NCBI GenBank assembly: GCA_002007465.1
Contig: LNAC01000680.1
Span: 62,001 to 126,000, forward strand
DNA from: Ailurus styani
Taxonomy: Eukaryota > Chordata > Mammalia > Carnivora > Ailuridae
Direction of reading: 5' to 3'
Length of the DNA stretch: 64,000 nt
The stretch's first letter is position 1; the number at the start of each line of letters is the position of its first letter. A program made the translations under genes and the position numbers. The notes beneath the pieces are model-generated. The model searched no databases, was not told the origin of the DNA, and was given only the letters and a program-made list of their open reading frames with translations. Below are positions 22,731 through 33,844 of the stretch, one piece after another.

Positions 22731-23584
22731 TTAAAGATTACGTAGCTTTTCGGGAAAAGAGGGGAGAAAAGAAAATGGTATCCATAAAGATGCAGCCTCA
22801 GTCTCGCTTTGCAAAAATAATTCAGATCGCAGCAGCAGGCACGCTAACTGCGCCTGGAGGAGCGGGACCCTCCCAGCCAAAGCGCTTCCCTTCGAACCCT
22901 GAGAAAGGCGCTCGGAGGATTGTGCGACGCGAGTATTTTACCGGTGAAGCTCTCCTAGGATTCCTGGAGTTTACAGACTATTTATTTGGGGGCAGGAAAT
23001 GTATTGGAGGAGCTAAGGCCAGCAAGGCCGTTGAACCTCCAGAGTGCGAGGCTAAAAAACAATTCCTTCCTCCACTTTCTCCCATTACAGCAAAACCCGA
23101 GCCTCCTGCTCAGCAGTCTTCGGAGGCAAAGTTTTTTAAGTTTTCAACTGCGGCTTCGGCAGGCGCCGGGACGCCGGCTCCGGTACAAAGCAAGCCGCGC
23201 AGGCCGGGCGCAGCCGGACTTCCCAGCAGAAACGCGGCTGGGAGGCGGCGGGGCGGCCGTTGCTCCCCATCCCGGGGGCTGCACACACAGCGCCCGCGGC
23301 CGTGCGCCGGGCTCCCCGCGCCTCTGCGCTTCGGACCGGGCTGGGGGGACCACCCTGGGTCGCCGACGACCCGGGGCCCTTTCCCGGAAGGGGCCAAACG
23401 CAGCCCACCGCGTCTACATCGCCCGCGCGCCATGCACTTGTCCCGCGCGCGGGACTGCAAACTTGAGTCGCTGCCCCCCGGGCGCAAAAGGAAACTGAGG
23501 CCCGGAGCCCGGCTTTCCCGGCACGGGCGCCGCCCGCCGTCCCCGCCGCCCTCGCGCCCGCGGTGCCCCGGGGTCCCGTGCGCC

Positions 23585-23614
23585 CCGGAGCGCCCCGGAG
23601 CGCCCCGACAGCTG
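23585..23614 (+). repeat. Three tandem 10-bp GC-rich units at gap edge
   Basis: The unit gagcgccccg is repeated in tandem with minor variation immediately before the N run. Such units often cause assembly dropout. Confidence 0.7.
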
Positions 23615-23618
23615 CGGA

Positions 23619-24154
23619 NNNNNNNNNNNNNNNNNNNNNNNNNNNNNNNNNNNNNNNNNNNNNNNNNNNNNNNNNNNNNNNNNNNNNNNNNNNNNNNNNN
23701 NNNNNNNNNNNNNNNNNNNNNNNNNNNNNNNNNNNNNNNNNNNNNNNNNNNNNNNNNNNNNNNNNNNNNNNNNNNNNNNNNNNNNNNNNNNNNNNNNNNN
23801 NNNNNNNNNNNNNNNNNNNNNNNNNNNNNNNNNNNNNNNNNNNNNNNNNNNNNNNNNNNNNNNNNNNNNNNNNNNNNNNNNNNNNNNNNNNNNNNNNNNN
23901 NNNNNNNNNNNNNNNNNNNNNNNNNNNNNNNNNNNNNNNNNNNNNNNNNNNNNNNNNNNNNNNNNNNNNNNNNNNNNNNNNNNNNNNNNNNNNNNNNNNN
24001 NNNNNNNNNNNNNNNNNNNNNNNNNNNNNNNNNNNNNNNNNNNNNNNNNNNNNNNNNNNNNNNNNNNNNNNNNNNNNNNNNNNNNNNNNNNNNNNNNNNN
24101 NNNNNNNNNNNNNNNNNNNNNNNNNNNNNNNNNNNNNNNNNNNNNNNNNNNNNN
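23619..24154. other. Assembly gap of 536 N
   Basis: An unresolved run inside the CpG island. Any open frame spanning it is artificial. Confidence 0.99.
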
Positions 24155-24204
24155 CCTGCCGCTGCCGCCGCTCTGCTCTCCGCGCCTGCAGCCCAGCCGA
24201 GCGC

Positions 24205-24244
24205 GCCCGCTCCTGCCGCTCCTGCCGCTCCTGCCGCTCCTGCA
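24205..24244 (+). repeat. Tandem 9-bp GCTCCTGCC repeat
   Basis: Four consecutive near-identical units just downstream of the gap. They make repetitive Ala/Pro or Ser/Cys/Arg strings in the flanking open frames, which is a compositional artefact. Confidence 0.85.
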
Positions 24245-24350
24245 GGAGGCGAGGGCGCAGCCTCCTCCCCACCCACCCACAGCCCGCACCCCCTCCCTCC
24301 GCAACCCGGGCGCGGCCCCTGAGAACGGCACCTCGAGGGGAACACCGACG

Positions 24351-24650
24351 TTCATTCATTCATTCACACAGCTATTCATTCATTCATTCAGCCTCCACGG
24401 AGCCTCTGCTGTGTCGGGTACACCCCCCGGGAGATTGAGCTGGAGCAGGATAGATTCGTTTTCTGTCCTCCGGAACTTCGTGCACATGGGTTGATAGACC
24501 ATAAACAAACAAGTAGAGAAGCAAGGTAATTTCAGAAAGTTAGAATTATTACGGGGGGCCGGATTTATGTGCTGGGGATGCAGGGCGGGTTATCTTAGAA
24601 GAGCCAGGAAGGACCTCTCGGAGGGGGTGACACTTGAGTTATGAGAAAGG
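24351..24650 (-). mobile_element. L2 3' end with (TTCA)n tail
   Basis: A TTCA tail tract (24351-24390) is followed by ctctgctgtgtcgggtac, accataaacaaacaagtaga, gcaaggtaatttcagaaagt and cctctcggagggggtgacac, the antisense L2 3' end in order. It sets the downstream edge of the CpG island. Confidence 0.65.
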
Positions 24651-24689
24651 ACAATGTTGGTGATATCTGGGGGAGGAGAGTTCAGAGGT

Positions 24690-24790
24690 CATCCACCTAC
24701 TTTTCAGCCACTTTACAGATGGGGAAACTGATGTCCCAAGAACCCAACTGGCTTACCCAAAGTCAGTGGCACAGCCCCCCAAACCCTCAA
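24690..24790 (+). mobile_element. MIR fragment
   Basis: cactttacagatggggaaac, gatgtcccaagaaccc and cttacccaaagtcagtggc form the MIR core in sense. Confidence 0.65.
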
Positions 24791-25160
24791 ATTGACGCAC
24801 GCCACTTACTCCATCCTCTCCTGGTCACCTTTTTCAATCGTCCCCATGACAAACTGTCTGGAACAGAGTCTAAGCAGGTCTTTTCTCCCTTCCGACCACT
24901 TCATTGTGGGGGCACCTAGGATGCTTCAGTCCAAAATCAAGAGCAACCACTGCTATTTGTTAAGCTCAATAAAAACCCAGGTCCTCAGATAAAGTTGAGT
25001 TTCAGAGCATCAAGAAATAAGTTTTAGCATAAATATGTCTTATGCAATAGGTGGAATACTTATATTAAAAAATTATCCATTGTTTCCCTGAAATTCCAGT
25101 GTAACTGGATGTCCTATATTTTCTTTGCTAAATCTGGCAACCCAAGCTCATCTAGTTTGC
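24791..25160. other. Unique sequence
   Basis: Nothing recognised apart from AT-rich stretches. Confidence 0.4.
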
Positions 25161-25164
25161 CCAC

Positions 25165-25328
25165 CCCGTCCTTATCTCATTCAATCCCCAAAAGAGACCC
25201 AAAGGTAGATGCTGTAAACATGCCCATTTTACAAATGATCAAGTCTAAGTTCCAAGAAGGCAGAAAGTGGCTGAGCTAGGGCTGAAATTCAGGTCCAGCT
25301 GATCCCGAAGCCCTTGGTCTTGAGATAT
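25165..25328 (+). mobile_element. MIR element
   Basis: tatctcattcaatccccaaa, catgcccattttacaaatga, gtggctgagctagggctga and cccgaagcccttggtcttg in MIR order. Confidence 0.75.
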
Positions 25329-25945
25329 AATATCCAGATTTCAGCTGCAATTGTGGGGTTCTAGGAAACCTAATAAAACTTAAGCTCATGGGCCCCTCGC
25401 TGGCTGGCCCCGGTTTCTAAGGTTCTGACATTTTGTACATTTGACATGAACAAGTGACCTTGTGAACACACTTCTAGGTCCCTGTCAACATACTGACATT
25501 TAGTTGCAATCACTAAAGACCACTCTATCTTTCTGTTCTGATTCCCCATCGTACTGGATCCTGGTGGGGGGATGGGAGTGGCCACTGCCATTTCGGAGAT
25601 CCAGTTGAGGAAAGGTTGAGTTGGGAATTTTGTGATGTTTGCGGTATTTTTCAGCTTCTTAAAATCTGAATTTGACATGATTTATTTTCTTAAATTCAAA
25701 GAGATATTCGCTTTTGTACCTAATTTTGGACTTCATTATTTTTCTTCAATAAGGTTCCCAAATTATATGTGCTGGAGGCCAGGCTATACATGTATCCACC
25801 CCCATTCAGAGCTGGTTCTCCCCTTCCTACTCTCAAAACTTTAGGTAGAAGAAAATGTATTCAGTAAGCATGGCTGTTCTCCTTGCATGAGCCAAGTAAG
25901 CACCAGACCTGTGGCTCCTGGATGACTTTTCTATTCCTAGAAGCA
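25329..25945. other. Unique sequence
   Basis: No gene or repeat recognised. Confidence 0.4.
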
Positions 25946-25947
25946 GA

Positions 25948-26108
25948 ACATGCATGTGAACTTGGCCTTGATTTCCTCATCTCTAAAATGGAGATACCAG
26001 TATCCATATTATATTATTATTGTGATAATTCACTGAGATCATGCTTGTAAACACTTTCTACCATGACTGTAGCTGGTACTAGTGTTGCTCAACAATTATT
26101 ATTACTGT
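25948..26108 (-). mobile_element. MIR element
   Basis: gaacttggccttgatttcct, catctctaaaatggagatac, gataattcactgagatcatg and caacaattattattactg: antisense MIR. Confidence 0.7.
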
Positions 26109-26324
26109 ACATAGATCTTCACTTCCCATAGCATCTTGCAGAATGCCCCAAGTCATTATAAACTGGGTATCTTCATGCTCTCCAAATGTGTTTAATTTTT
26201 CTTGGCCCATGAGCCTTAATATAATGTTATTTGAACAGTAGTGGCAGGCAGAATTTCTTTTTTTTTCTAAAGGAATGGAATAGGGTAGACTGGCCAGAAA
26301 ATATGAAGTGAATTGCACGTTGTA

Positions 26325-26396
26325 AGTGTGTGTGCGTGTGTGTGTGTGTGCGTGCGTGTGTGTGTGTGTGTGCGTGCACGCGCGCACGCACGCACT
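26325..26396. repeat. (GT)n/(GC)n/(CA)n alternating tract with hairpin symmetry
   Basis: About 70 bases of alternating purine and pyrimidine. The left side is GTGTGTGCGTGC and the right side is GCGCACGCACGCAC, so the arms are nearly self-complementary around about 26380. Such tracts can adopt Z-DNA or a cruciform under supercoiling. Confidence 0.9.
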
Positions 26397-26628
26397 GGGT
26401 CAGGTCAGGCTGGGTTTCTTCCTGCACGTCATGGGTGAAATGTCGACAAACACATCAACTAAGGGTACTGTGTGGAATACAAAGGGTTAATCTGTGTCCT
26501 TCAAATCATTTTACTCCTTCACCAGAATCTGGCCCATTATCTCATACATCACAGCCACGCCCACCGCACCTTCGGAGATAAACAGGAGGCAGGTGCTTAT
26601 TAATTTTATTTTTTTCCTTTTCTTAGGG

Positions 26629-26807
26629 CAGCGGTTCTCAACCCTGGGGCTGCACATTAGAATCTCCAGGGGAGCTTTTAAAAATCCCCAGGCTGAGGCC
26701 CCACCCCAGACCAATTAAACCAGACTCTGTGGGGGAGACACTGAGGCATCAGTATTTTTTTTAAAGCTCCCCGGTGATTCCAATGTTCAGCAGAGGGTGA
26801 GAGTCCC
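26629..26807 (+). mobile_element. MER5A-like hAT-Charlie element
   Basis: Begins with the terminal inverted repeat cagcggttctcaaccctggg, then cattagaatctccaggggag, ggctgaggccccacccc and gaggcatcagtatttt, ending gtgattccaatgttcagcag. This is a non-autonomous MER5-type DNA transposon, missing its last few bases. Confidence 0.8.
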
Positions 26808-27831
26808 CATCTTTGGGAAAATAAGAACTTGACCACCGAGTCACGGCAGATGAGGTAAAAGCCCAAGTAGGAGTTAAGGCTCCCAAATCTTATTGAAGAC
26901 CCCCCAAAATGCAGCTGCCTTTCTACGTGCTGGTGCCCTCTTTCGGTCCCTTTTTTCCCTTGATTTTTTCTTGTGAAGTAGTTGTCCTTGTTTTATAATG
27001 ACCAGCAAAATAATCCCAGACAAAATCTGAAAATGCTAAACCGTAAAGCAGATTCTTTGGAGTGTAGACCACAGGCGTGTCTACCCTGGAGTAAAACACT
27101 TTTCCCCCCAGAGTCACCCGAGCCAGAAGACCAGCTTAACTTGGAAAACTACAAACTTCACAAAGTATCCAACATGTATATACATATCCTACAAGCACAC
27201 ATGTGATTCTCTATGTCCAATCATGCCTTATTTCTATACACATTCTTTTCCCACCTGCAAAGAAAAAGTACTCCTTTTTTAAAATGCATTAATTTAAACC
27301 TTGGTTCTTTCCAAAAAGGATTTGAGGCAGCAATGCAAAAGCATAAATATATGGAAACAGAATAACTAAAACAGGAAAAGAAGGTGAAGGGGAGGAAAAG
27401 AAAAGAAAGTCAAAATATGGGCTAGGAGGTCCAGAACACTTGTCGAATGGTGAACTGAGAATTGGATGCTGAGCGTCCTGGCAGTGAAGGCAAAGAGGAA
27501 AATGTAATCAAGTACATCAGTGGCTTTCAAATTTTCTTTTGCTCAAAAACAAACATGCAGAGAAGCTTGGTAGGCAAAAAGGAACTGAGGGATCCTAGCC
27601 CCAGTCTCACACCTCTCTCCTGTGGGTACTTGTAGATGGTCTTGAAGGAACCTCCAAAGCTCTGCAGAGTCAAGATGGAAAACCATAACTTTCAAACTGC
27701 TTCCCTGCATTCATGAATCCCAATACCTATAGGATAGAAACAAACAGGACGACTTGAAGCTATCAGAACTTTGCCTGATATTGGTATAAGAGAGAAGGTT
27801 TCTCCTGGGTCCTTATAAAAGAGGCAATAAA
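26808..27831. other. Unique sequence
   Basis: About 1 kb without recognised genes or repeats, including a GAAAAG-rich stretch at about 27375-27410. Confidence 0.4.
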
Positions 27832-28030
27832 GGAGTGCCTGTGTGGCTCAGTCAGTTAAGCATCTGCCTTTGGTTCAGGTCATGATCTCTGGGTCCTGGG
27901 ATCAAGCCCCATATCTGCATCCCTGCTCAGTGGGGAGTCTGCTTCTCCATCTCCCTCTGCCCCTCCCCGCAGCTCATGCTCTCTCTCTAGCACTCTCTCA
28001 AATAAATAAATAAAATCTTTAAAGAAAAAG
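27832..28030 (+). mobile_element. Can-SINE
   Basis: Diverged head ggagtgcctgtgtggctcag, ggtcatgatctctgggtcc, a CT-rich middle and AAATAAATAAATAAAATC. Target copies aaaagaggcaata and aaagagagacaata flank it. It is older than most SINEs here. Confidence 0.92.
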
Positions 28031-28799
28031 AGAGACAATATGTAATGTGGGTGGGGTTAGGGAGGGGAGCTTTTGGTAAACATGTGAAATAAAAAATACC
28101 CCTTCGACAAAAAAATAAAACCTGACATTCTCCCTAACCCAAAGTATGCCAAAACAGGCATACTCTGAACATCTCCCTGGTCAATAGTTTCCCCACAGAT
28201 TGCCTCTTTGTATTTAACACCTAAGCTTCATAGAAGGCATGACTCTCAAAATTATCAGATGAATATTTATAAAGAATAACTCATATTAGTATCCTCAAAA
28301 CTCTGTGTAGCATTTCTCTCGGAATAACACGTAGGACAGTAGGACACATAGGGAGAGTAACATTTCAGGTACTTTTGAGACATCTGAATCACATTTTGAA
28401 AAGTGCACCAAGGAGCAAAGGAAGGGACACGCAAGCCGGTGTGGCTGTGTCACCACGTACACAATTATTTGTTGCAAACATAAGTAAATTGCTTGGTGAT
28501 CAGGAAGCCAGACTTTAAGCACTTTACCATCTTAACAAGCTAGTTGGATAGTCGGTCCACATTTTAAGTATTTAGTTCCACTTTAGGAAACTGTTTTGGG
28601 GCTTCGGTTGACATGTCAAGCATTATAATTCTTCCCATTTCAAATAGGGGGAAATCCACTCTTGGGTGCAATTTCAGGCAGAGCTCCAGAATTTTTTTTT
28701 TAAGAGCTCCAGAATTTCAAGATCACCGATGCTCCGTGGAAGATGCTCATTCCATCCACATTGAGACCCCCATTTATGCTGCTCCCTCGGCCTACACTA
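28031..28799. other. Unique AT-moderate sequence
   Basis: Contains a local near-duplication of ccagaatttt/agagctccag around a poly-T at 28685-28720. No gene recognised. Confidence 0.4.
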
Positions 28800-29130
28800 C
28801 CCCTCCCTGGCACAGGCCAGTGGTTTCATTCCAACCCATTCAGATCTCTGCCCCATGTCTCCGCCCCAGAGAGGCCCTCCCTGACCTCCTTGTCCAAAAT
28901 GGCATCCTCATCCCACTGCCCCCCATTGTTCTCACTCAGCATATTTATCACAACACTACCCTGCGTTACCTATTTGCCTGTTTATCTATTCACAGTGGTC
29001 TCTCCCACCAGATCATCAGCTCTATGTGAGCAGACACTTGCTGCTTTGTTCATGGCTAGATCCCCAGGGCCTAGAACAGTGCCTGGTGGATGAGTAGGCA
29101 CCGAGTAAGTGATGATGAATGAATGACAGA
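28800..29130 (+). mobile_element. L2 3' end, well preserved
   Basis: cagagaggccctccctgacc, tcatcagctctatgtgagca, tgttcatggctagatcccca, gggcctagaacagtgcctgg and the tail tgatgatgaatgaatg are the L2 3' end in sense. Confidence 0.85.
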
Positions 29131-30486
29131 TACAAATGATATGGCATGGGTTTGATGCTGTACACACAAAATGACCAGAATCTTGTGGCCCTTTCCAATT
29201 TCCTTTACCACCCATCCCGAAATAAATAAATAGGAATAAGGGTGTTGAAGGAGCCCATTCTTCTGAGGAACCAGAACAGAGCTCAGGATAAGATCAAGTT
29301 TTTTTTTTCTCCTTCTTTTAGGCTCTCTCTTTCAATTTGGTCTTCGGCAAAGGCCCTGAGGATTCACAGGTGGAGAATGGAGAGTAGCCCAGATGGCTGA
29401 AGTCCAAGTTTCCCTTTAGGGACTAGTTAGGAGACCATGGAGAATGTGCCAAATGAGAGGAGAATAAGATGGAGCCCTTACCCCCTTGCTTGTAAAACCC
29501 AGCAATGGAGCAAATGCCTCAATGGTTGCCCAGACCTTTAGTCATGCTCAGCTCTCGGACTGATTCTGGCATGAAGACCACCCATAGAGCCTTAAGCCGG
29601 GTCACCTCCTTGTGCTTTCCTTCAAACCCCTGCCGCTCTTTCCTTTCTTTTTTCCCTAGAGAGAAAAAGCAAATCGAATGACAAGATTTCTGGCTTTTTA
29701 ATACACATGGCTTCTCTTTTCTCCTTGTTTTTGGCCAACTGTGTTGTCTTTGATGGTGAACAGAACCAACTGGTCTTCGGGAGGTATCAGAGCAATGAGT
29801 TTAGAAACGCTGATGGGGAGACATTAGAGATCTCCACAATCCAATGAGATGCTGTTCTACATTCTTAAAGAATGTGTGGTCCTGAATGCAGAGGGAGTAT
29901 CTGAAAAGACTATAGGAGTTCCTCAAGTTCAAAGGTCCGTCTAGAGACCCTCGGAGAGTGAATGTCCCAGGCTACTGGGACAGATGACCATCCTGCCTGA
30001 GCAGGATGACTTAGATATGTCCTGAGGACCAAGAACATGTGAAATTTCGCGGGGATGCACTTGCAAACTTCCATGAGCCGACTGGGGGGCAGTAAGCAAC
30101 CCTTCTCAAAGTTAGGAAATCATCACCATGACAATTCTTGGTACAGTTCAGGGCATCCTGTCCACATTTCTGTCGACACCCCACTCGTTGCTCTGGCCCA
30201 GATCTCTGGCTGTTATGCAACCTTATCATGCTGAGCAAGGGTCTCTCCAAATTACGTGGGCTGCGATAAAAGATTCCTGTGTGGAGACTAAGAACACTTT
30301 GCCTGGGCATCAGCAGTTCTTACTCTGCTAGAATCTCTAGAACATGCACCAAGGACTTCTTAGGCAGTCTGGTGAAGCCTCAGGACATCTTCTGCCCCCC
30401 CCACCCCCCGCCCACCACCACCAAAAAAAAAGCTTCTAAATACAGAAAAATGCCCGTAGTGCACGTATGGTGCCAGCGAACTGAAT
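29131..30486. other. Unique sequence
   Basis: 1.3 kb with no recognised repeat or exon. A C-rich tract lies at about 30391-30422, then poly-A at about 30424-30432. Confidence 0.4.
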
Positions 30487-31805
30487 ATTGATGACAAAAC
30501 AAATTACCTAGACCCTTACCTCATGTAACACAGAAAAATCAACCCTAAACCTAAAACCGTAAACCTTCTAAAAGATGACGTTAGATAAAAGTCACCACAG
30601 CCTTGGGCTGGGCAAAGCTTCCCCGGGACACAAAAGGCACAAATCATGAAAGAAAACACTTGTAAGTTGGATTTCATAAAAAAATGTAAAACTTTGGGTC
30701 ACGTGGGGGCTCAGTTGGTTAAGCGTCTGCCTTCGACTGCGGTCATGATTCCAGGCTCCAGGGATTGAGCCCCGCCTTGGGCTCTCTGTTCAGCGTGGAG
30801 CCTGCTTCTCCCTCTCCTGCTCCCCCTGCCTGTGCTCTCTCTCTCTCTCTCTGTCAAACAAATAAATAAAATCTTTTTTAAAAAAACGTTTTTTTTCTTT
30901 TGTTTTGTTTCTTTCCAAAGGCAAAATTGAGAAACGAAAAGGGAAGCTACCCAGGACACATCCATCAGACAGATATAAAAATCACATAAGAATGTAGAAC
31001 AAATATACAAAGATTTTTATAACTCAATAGTGAGAAGATAAATAACTCGATTTTAAAAAGGGCAAAAAATTTTGAACCAACGTTTCAACCACACACAGAT
31101 GGCTGAAAGACACACAAAGAGATGCTCAACATCATTAGTTAGGAGGGGAATGGAGACTAAACTATAAAGCAGTACCATCACATAGCCATTAGATTGGCTA
31201 AAGTTAAAAAGACCGACTGTGCCAAGTGTTGGCAAGGATGCGGAGCAACTAGACTCTCATGTCCTGGAAGCTGGAAGACAGTCCAGCAGTTTCTCTAAAA
31301 GTTGAATAGCCCCCTTCTATAGGATCCAGCCATTTGACCCCCAAGAGAAAGGGGAACACACATCCACACAAAGACTCAGACATGAATGTCGATAGCAAGT
31401 TCATTTGTAATAGCGAAAAACTGCCCCTTAGCAGGTAAATAAATAGACTGTGGTACAGCCATAGAGTGGATCGCTCTGTATATAAAGGAATAAAAGAAAT
31501 GCGCGATGCACACACAGTGTGGATCAGTTTCAAAATCATTATGTTGAGTAAAAAGCCAACCCCCCCCAAAAGATGCATCATGCATGATTCCATTAGTGTA
31601 AAGTTCTTAAAAATGGAAACAAGTGTATAGTGACAGAAAGCAAAGCTCTGGTTGTCTGTGGATGAGGTGGAGGGAAGGATGGATCATAGAGGCACGTGAA
31701 GAAACTGTTGGGGGTGATGGAAAACGTCTTGATTGCGCTGATGTTTTCGTGGTATGCATATATATAAAAAATGATAACATTTAACATTTTCAATACATCC
31801 AGCTT
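30487..31805 (+). mobile_element. Old L1 3' part (ORF2 end and 3' UTR), SINE-split
   Basis: Decayed ORF2 C-terminal and 3' UTR sequence in sense: ttagataaaagtcaccacag, ccttgggctgggcaaagctt, agagatgctcaacatcatta, gccaagtgttggcaaggatg, ccacacaaagactcagac and gggggtgatggaaaacgtc. Multiple stops make it non-functional. A Can-SINE at 30696-30886 divides it. Confidence 0.85.
30696..30886 (+). mobile_element. Can-SINE inside L1
   Basis: Diverged head gggtcacgtgggggctcag, CT-rich middle with a long TC run, AAATAAATAAAATC tail. It sits within old L1 ORF2 sequence and is therefore younger than it. Confidence 0.92.
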
Positions 31806-32112
31806 ATCATACTTCGATTGAGCCTTGCTAAAAATATGCATGTTGTGATATAGTCGTATGAGTTTCTTTATTAACACAGGAACTAACAAGATCTAGCAGC
31901 AGGCCTGATAACTTCCATAATTTTGCAGCAGTGCTGCATATAAAAGATATTTTGAGATATTTGCAACAGCCATGATGTAATATGAAATTACCTGGCATTC
32001 CTGTTGGTAACAGAGTCACGGATCCTGCTAATGCCCCCGTGGTTTGTTACCACATTCATCTGGAAGGAAATGTTAACTTTCATTTAGAGTCTGATGAAAA
32101 TAAAGATACTTT
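31806..32112. other. AT-rich unique sequence
   Basis: No gene or repeat recognised. The end contains the upstream target copy of the next SINE. Confidence 0.4.
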
Positions 32113-32320
32113 GGGGGGCGCCTAGGTGGGGCAGCTGGTCAAGTGTCGGACACTTGATTTTGGCTCAGGCTGTGATCTCAGGGTCATGAGATCAAGCCTT
32201 GTGTTGGGATGGTGATCGGAGCAGATTCTGCTCGGGATTCTCTCTCCCTGCCCTTCTGCCCCTCCTGCTGTGCTCACTCTCTCTCTCTTTAAAAATAAAT
32301 AAAGCTTTTTTTTTAAAAAA
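32113..32320 (+). mobile_element. Can-SINE, older subtype
   Basis: Head ggggggcgcctaggtggg with ttttggctcaggctgtgatc and tcatgagatcaagccttgtg, then TTTAAAAATAAATAAAG. Target copies gaaaataaagatacttt and aaaataaaaatactttt flank it. Confidence 0.92.
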
Positions 32321-32403
32321 GGGAAAAAATAAAAATACTTTTCTTCCATCCAAGTTATAGAACTCCCAAATTCTGTACACAGACCCCAGGCTAAGAAGTC
32401 TAG

Positions 32404-32508
32404 TTGGAAGCAACCCCCGCTACCTTATGACCTGGCAATTGGAAGCAACCCCCGCTACCTTATGACCTGGCAATTGGAAGCAACCCCCGCTACCTTATGA
32501 CCTGGCAA
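32404..32508 (+). repeat. Perfect 35-bp tandem repeat, three copies
   Basis: Copies at 32404-32438, 32439-32473 and 32474-32508 are identical by eye over all 35 positions (unit begins ttggaagcaacccccgc and ends atgacctggcaa). Identity implies recent expansion or an assembly duplication. Confidence 0.97.
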
Positions 32509-33838
32509 CAATAACCCCTCTGGAAGACAGGCATCTTTAAATCCCAGGAATATTAATCACAGAAATGTCCTAAATGGGAAAGGGATTTTATCAGAAGCAT
32601 ATTTCAACTGAGATACAATTCAGATATAAATGTGAAAATTTTTGACAAGGCCAAAATCACCAGATTAATATTTTTTCGTTAAGAACGAATCTGTTCATAT
32701 TTAGTAATTTACATATTTTAAGAGACTTATGTTTAAGAGACTTAGACTACTCAAGTAACATGTTGGTCAGACTTGTTGATTGCAATTAAAATAGAGTTGA
32801 ATCATTGCTTAAACATCTTTTAGCAATGATTTTAGCAATTAAAAATTGAACAACTTTTTTCAAGTCTGGCTAAGTTTGTATGCAATCATTGGAACACTTA
32901 AAGTAATTTAAGATTTGATGTATAAATTCCATTTGTTAGATTTATAAGAAATGAGTACAAATGTTGGACAGTTGAAGTGCTTGCAAAGAAAACCCAAAAT
33001 ATCAAACTTAGAAATGAAGTTTAAAATGTTAGACATTTAATTAGCTAAGCTCATATGGGACCAGATATTAACCAATGATTTCTTTAAAAACAAGCTGATT
33101 TTTGTTATTCTGTTCTTAGAAATAAAACAATAGACTTGAAGAGGAAACTTATAAGCCCAAGGGGGAAAACTAGGTTTGGCAAATTGTAATTTTGGTAATT
33201 CAAAATTATTTCCTAGAATTTGTGTATAGTTTATTCTGTCTATAAAAACCACCCAAACTCAGATGTAACAGAATGGATGGTTGAAAATGGAATGAGACAC
33301 AGGAAATCCAGAATCCTTCTCTCATCCCGTGTTTATTTTTGACCTAAGCATCCCTCCTGTCCCCCATCTGGGCCTCTGCCATTGAGGAATTAGCCACAAA
33401 CACAAGAAAATTCTTTTCAGTAACCTAAGGAGAAGAAAGGTCATTTGTTACACTGGGCTTAGAAACAAATTTAAAATACTGAACCACTTAATTTTTCAAA
33501 ACAGTGGAATCTAAACAAATGCTAAACTGGTGAACAAATGTGTATTCATTGCCAAAACCCCAATTGGTTTGGACAGCATTTTTTTTCCCCAGCTCCTTCA
33601 ACAGAGTTGATCCCTTGGCCTGCCCTCTCCAACAGTGTAAAAAAAAATCCCCAGGGGAATACAATACTTGTACAATAAGCATTTTTAACAATCTACCACA
33701 TTAATGGCAGCTAAATACCAGTATGCAAACTTTCTTCCTCATTGAATTGTTAGGAGGATTGAATAAAATGATTTTTTTTAACTTCCCAATTTGAAATGAT
33801 TGCTTTCTTCACAAGATAATGCTTTTTCAGCGTTCAGT
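32509..33838. other. AT-rich unique block
   Basis: 1.3 kb of AT-rich DNA with no family I can name. A local echo of taagagacttatg/taagagacttag occurs at about 32718-32748. It could be a decayed retroelement or conserved non-coding sequence. Confidence 0.35.
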
Positions 33839-33844
33839 GACTCT

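Larger units (their letters stand above)
22830..24350. promoter_or_regulatory. CpG island, candidate promoter
   Basis: CpG density rises from about 22,830 and is very high at 23,150-23,618 and 24,155-24,330, with repeated CGCC and GCGC strings and no interspersed repeats. Mammalian CpG islands of this length normally mark promoters, so a transcription start is likely, but its direction and gene are unknown. The core is lost in a 536-base run of N. One plus-strand frame stays open from an ATG at 22,775 to the gap, in a context with a purine at -3 and G at +4. Its product is rich in P, R, A and G and resembles nothing I know. Confidence 0.85.

Noticed and set aside
22775..24438. Open frames of 291 to 515 codons crossing the CpG island and gap, on both strands
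   Set aside because: Much of each frame is N. The rest is GC-rich sequence in which all frames stay open, and overlapping frames on both strands cannot all be real.
30487..31805. Reverse-transcriptase-like coding region
   Set aside because: It is the decayed end of L1 ORF2, with many stops and a SINE inside. Not a gene.
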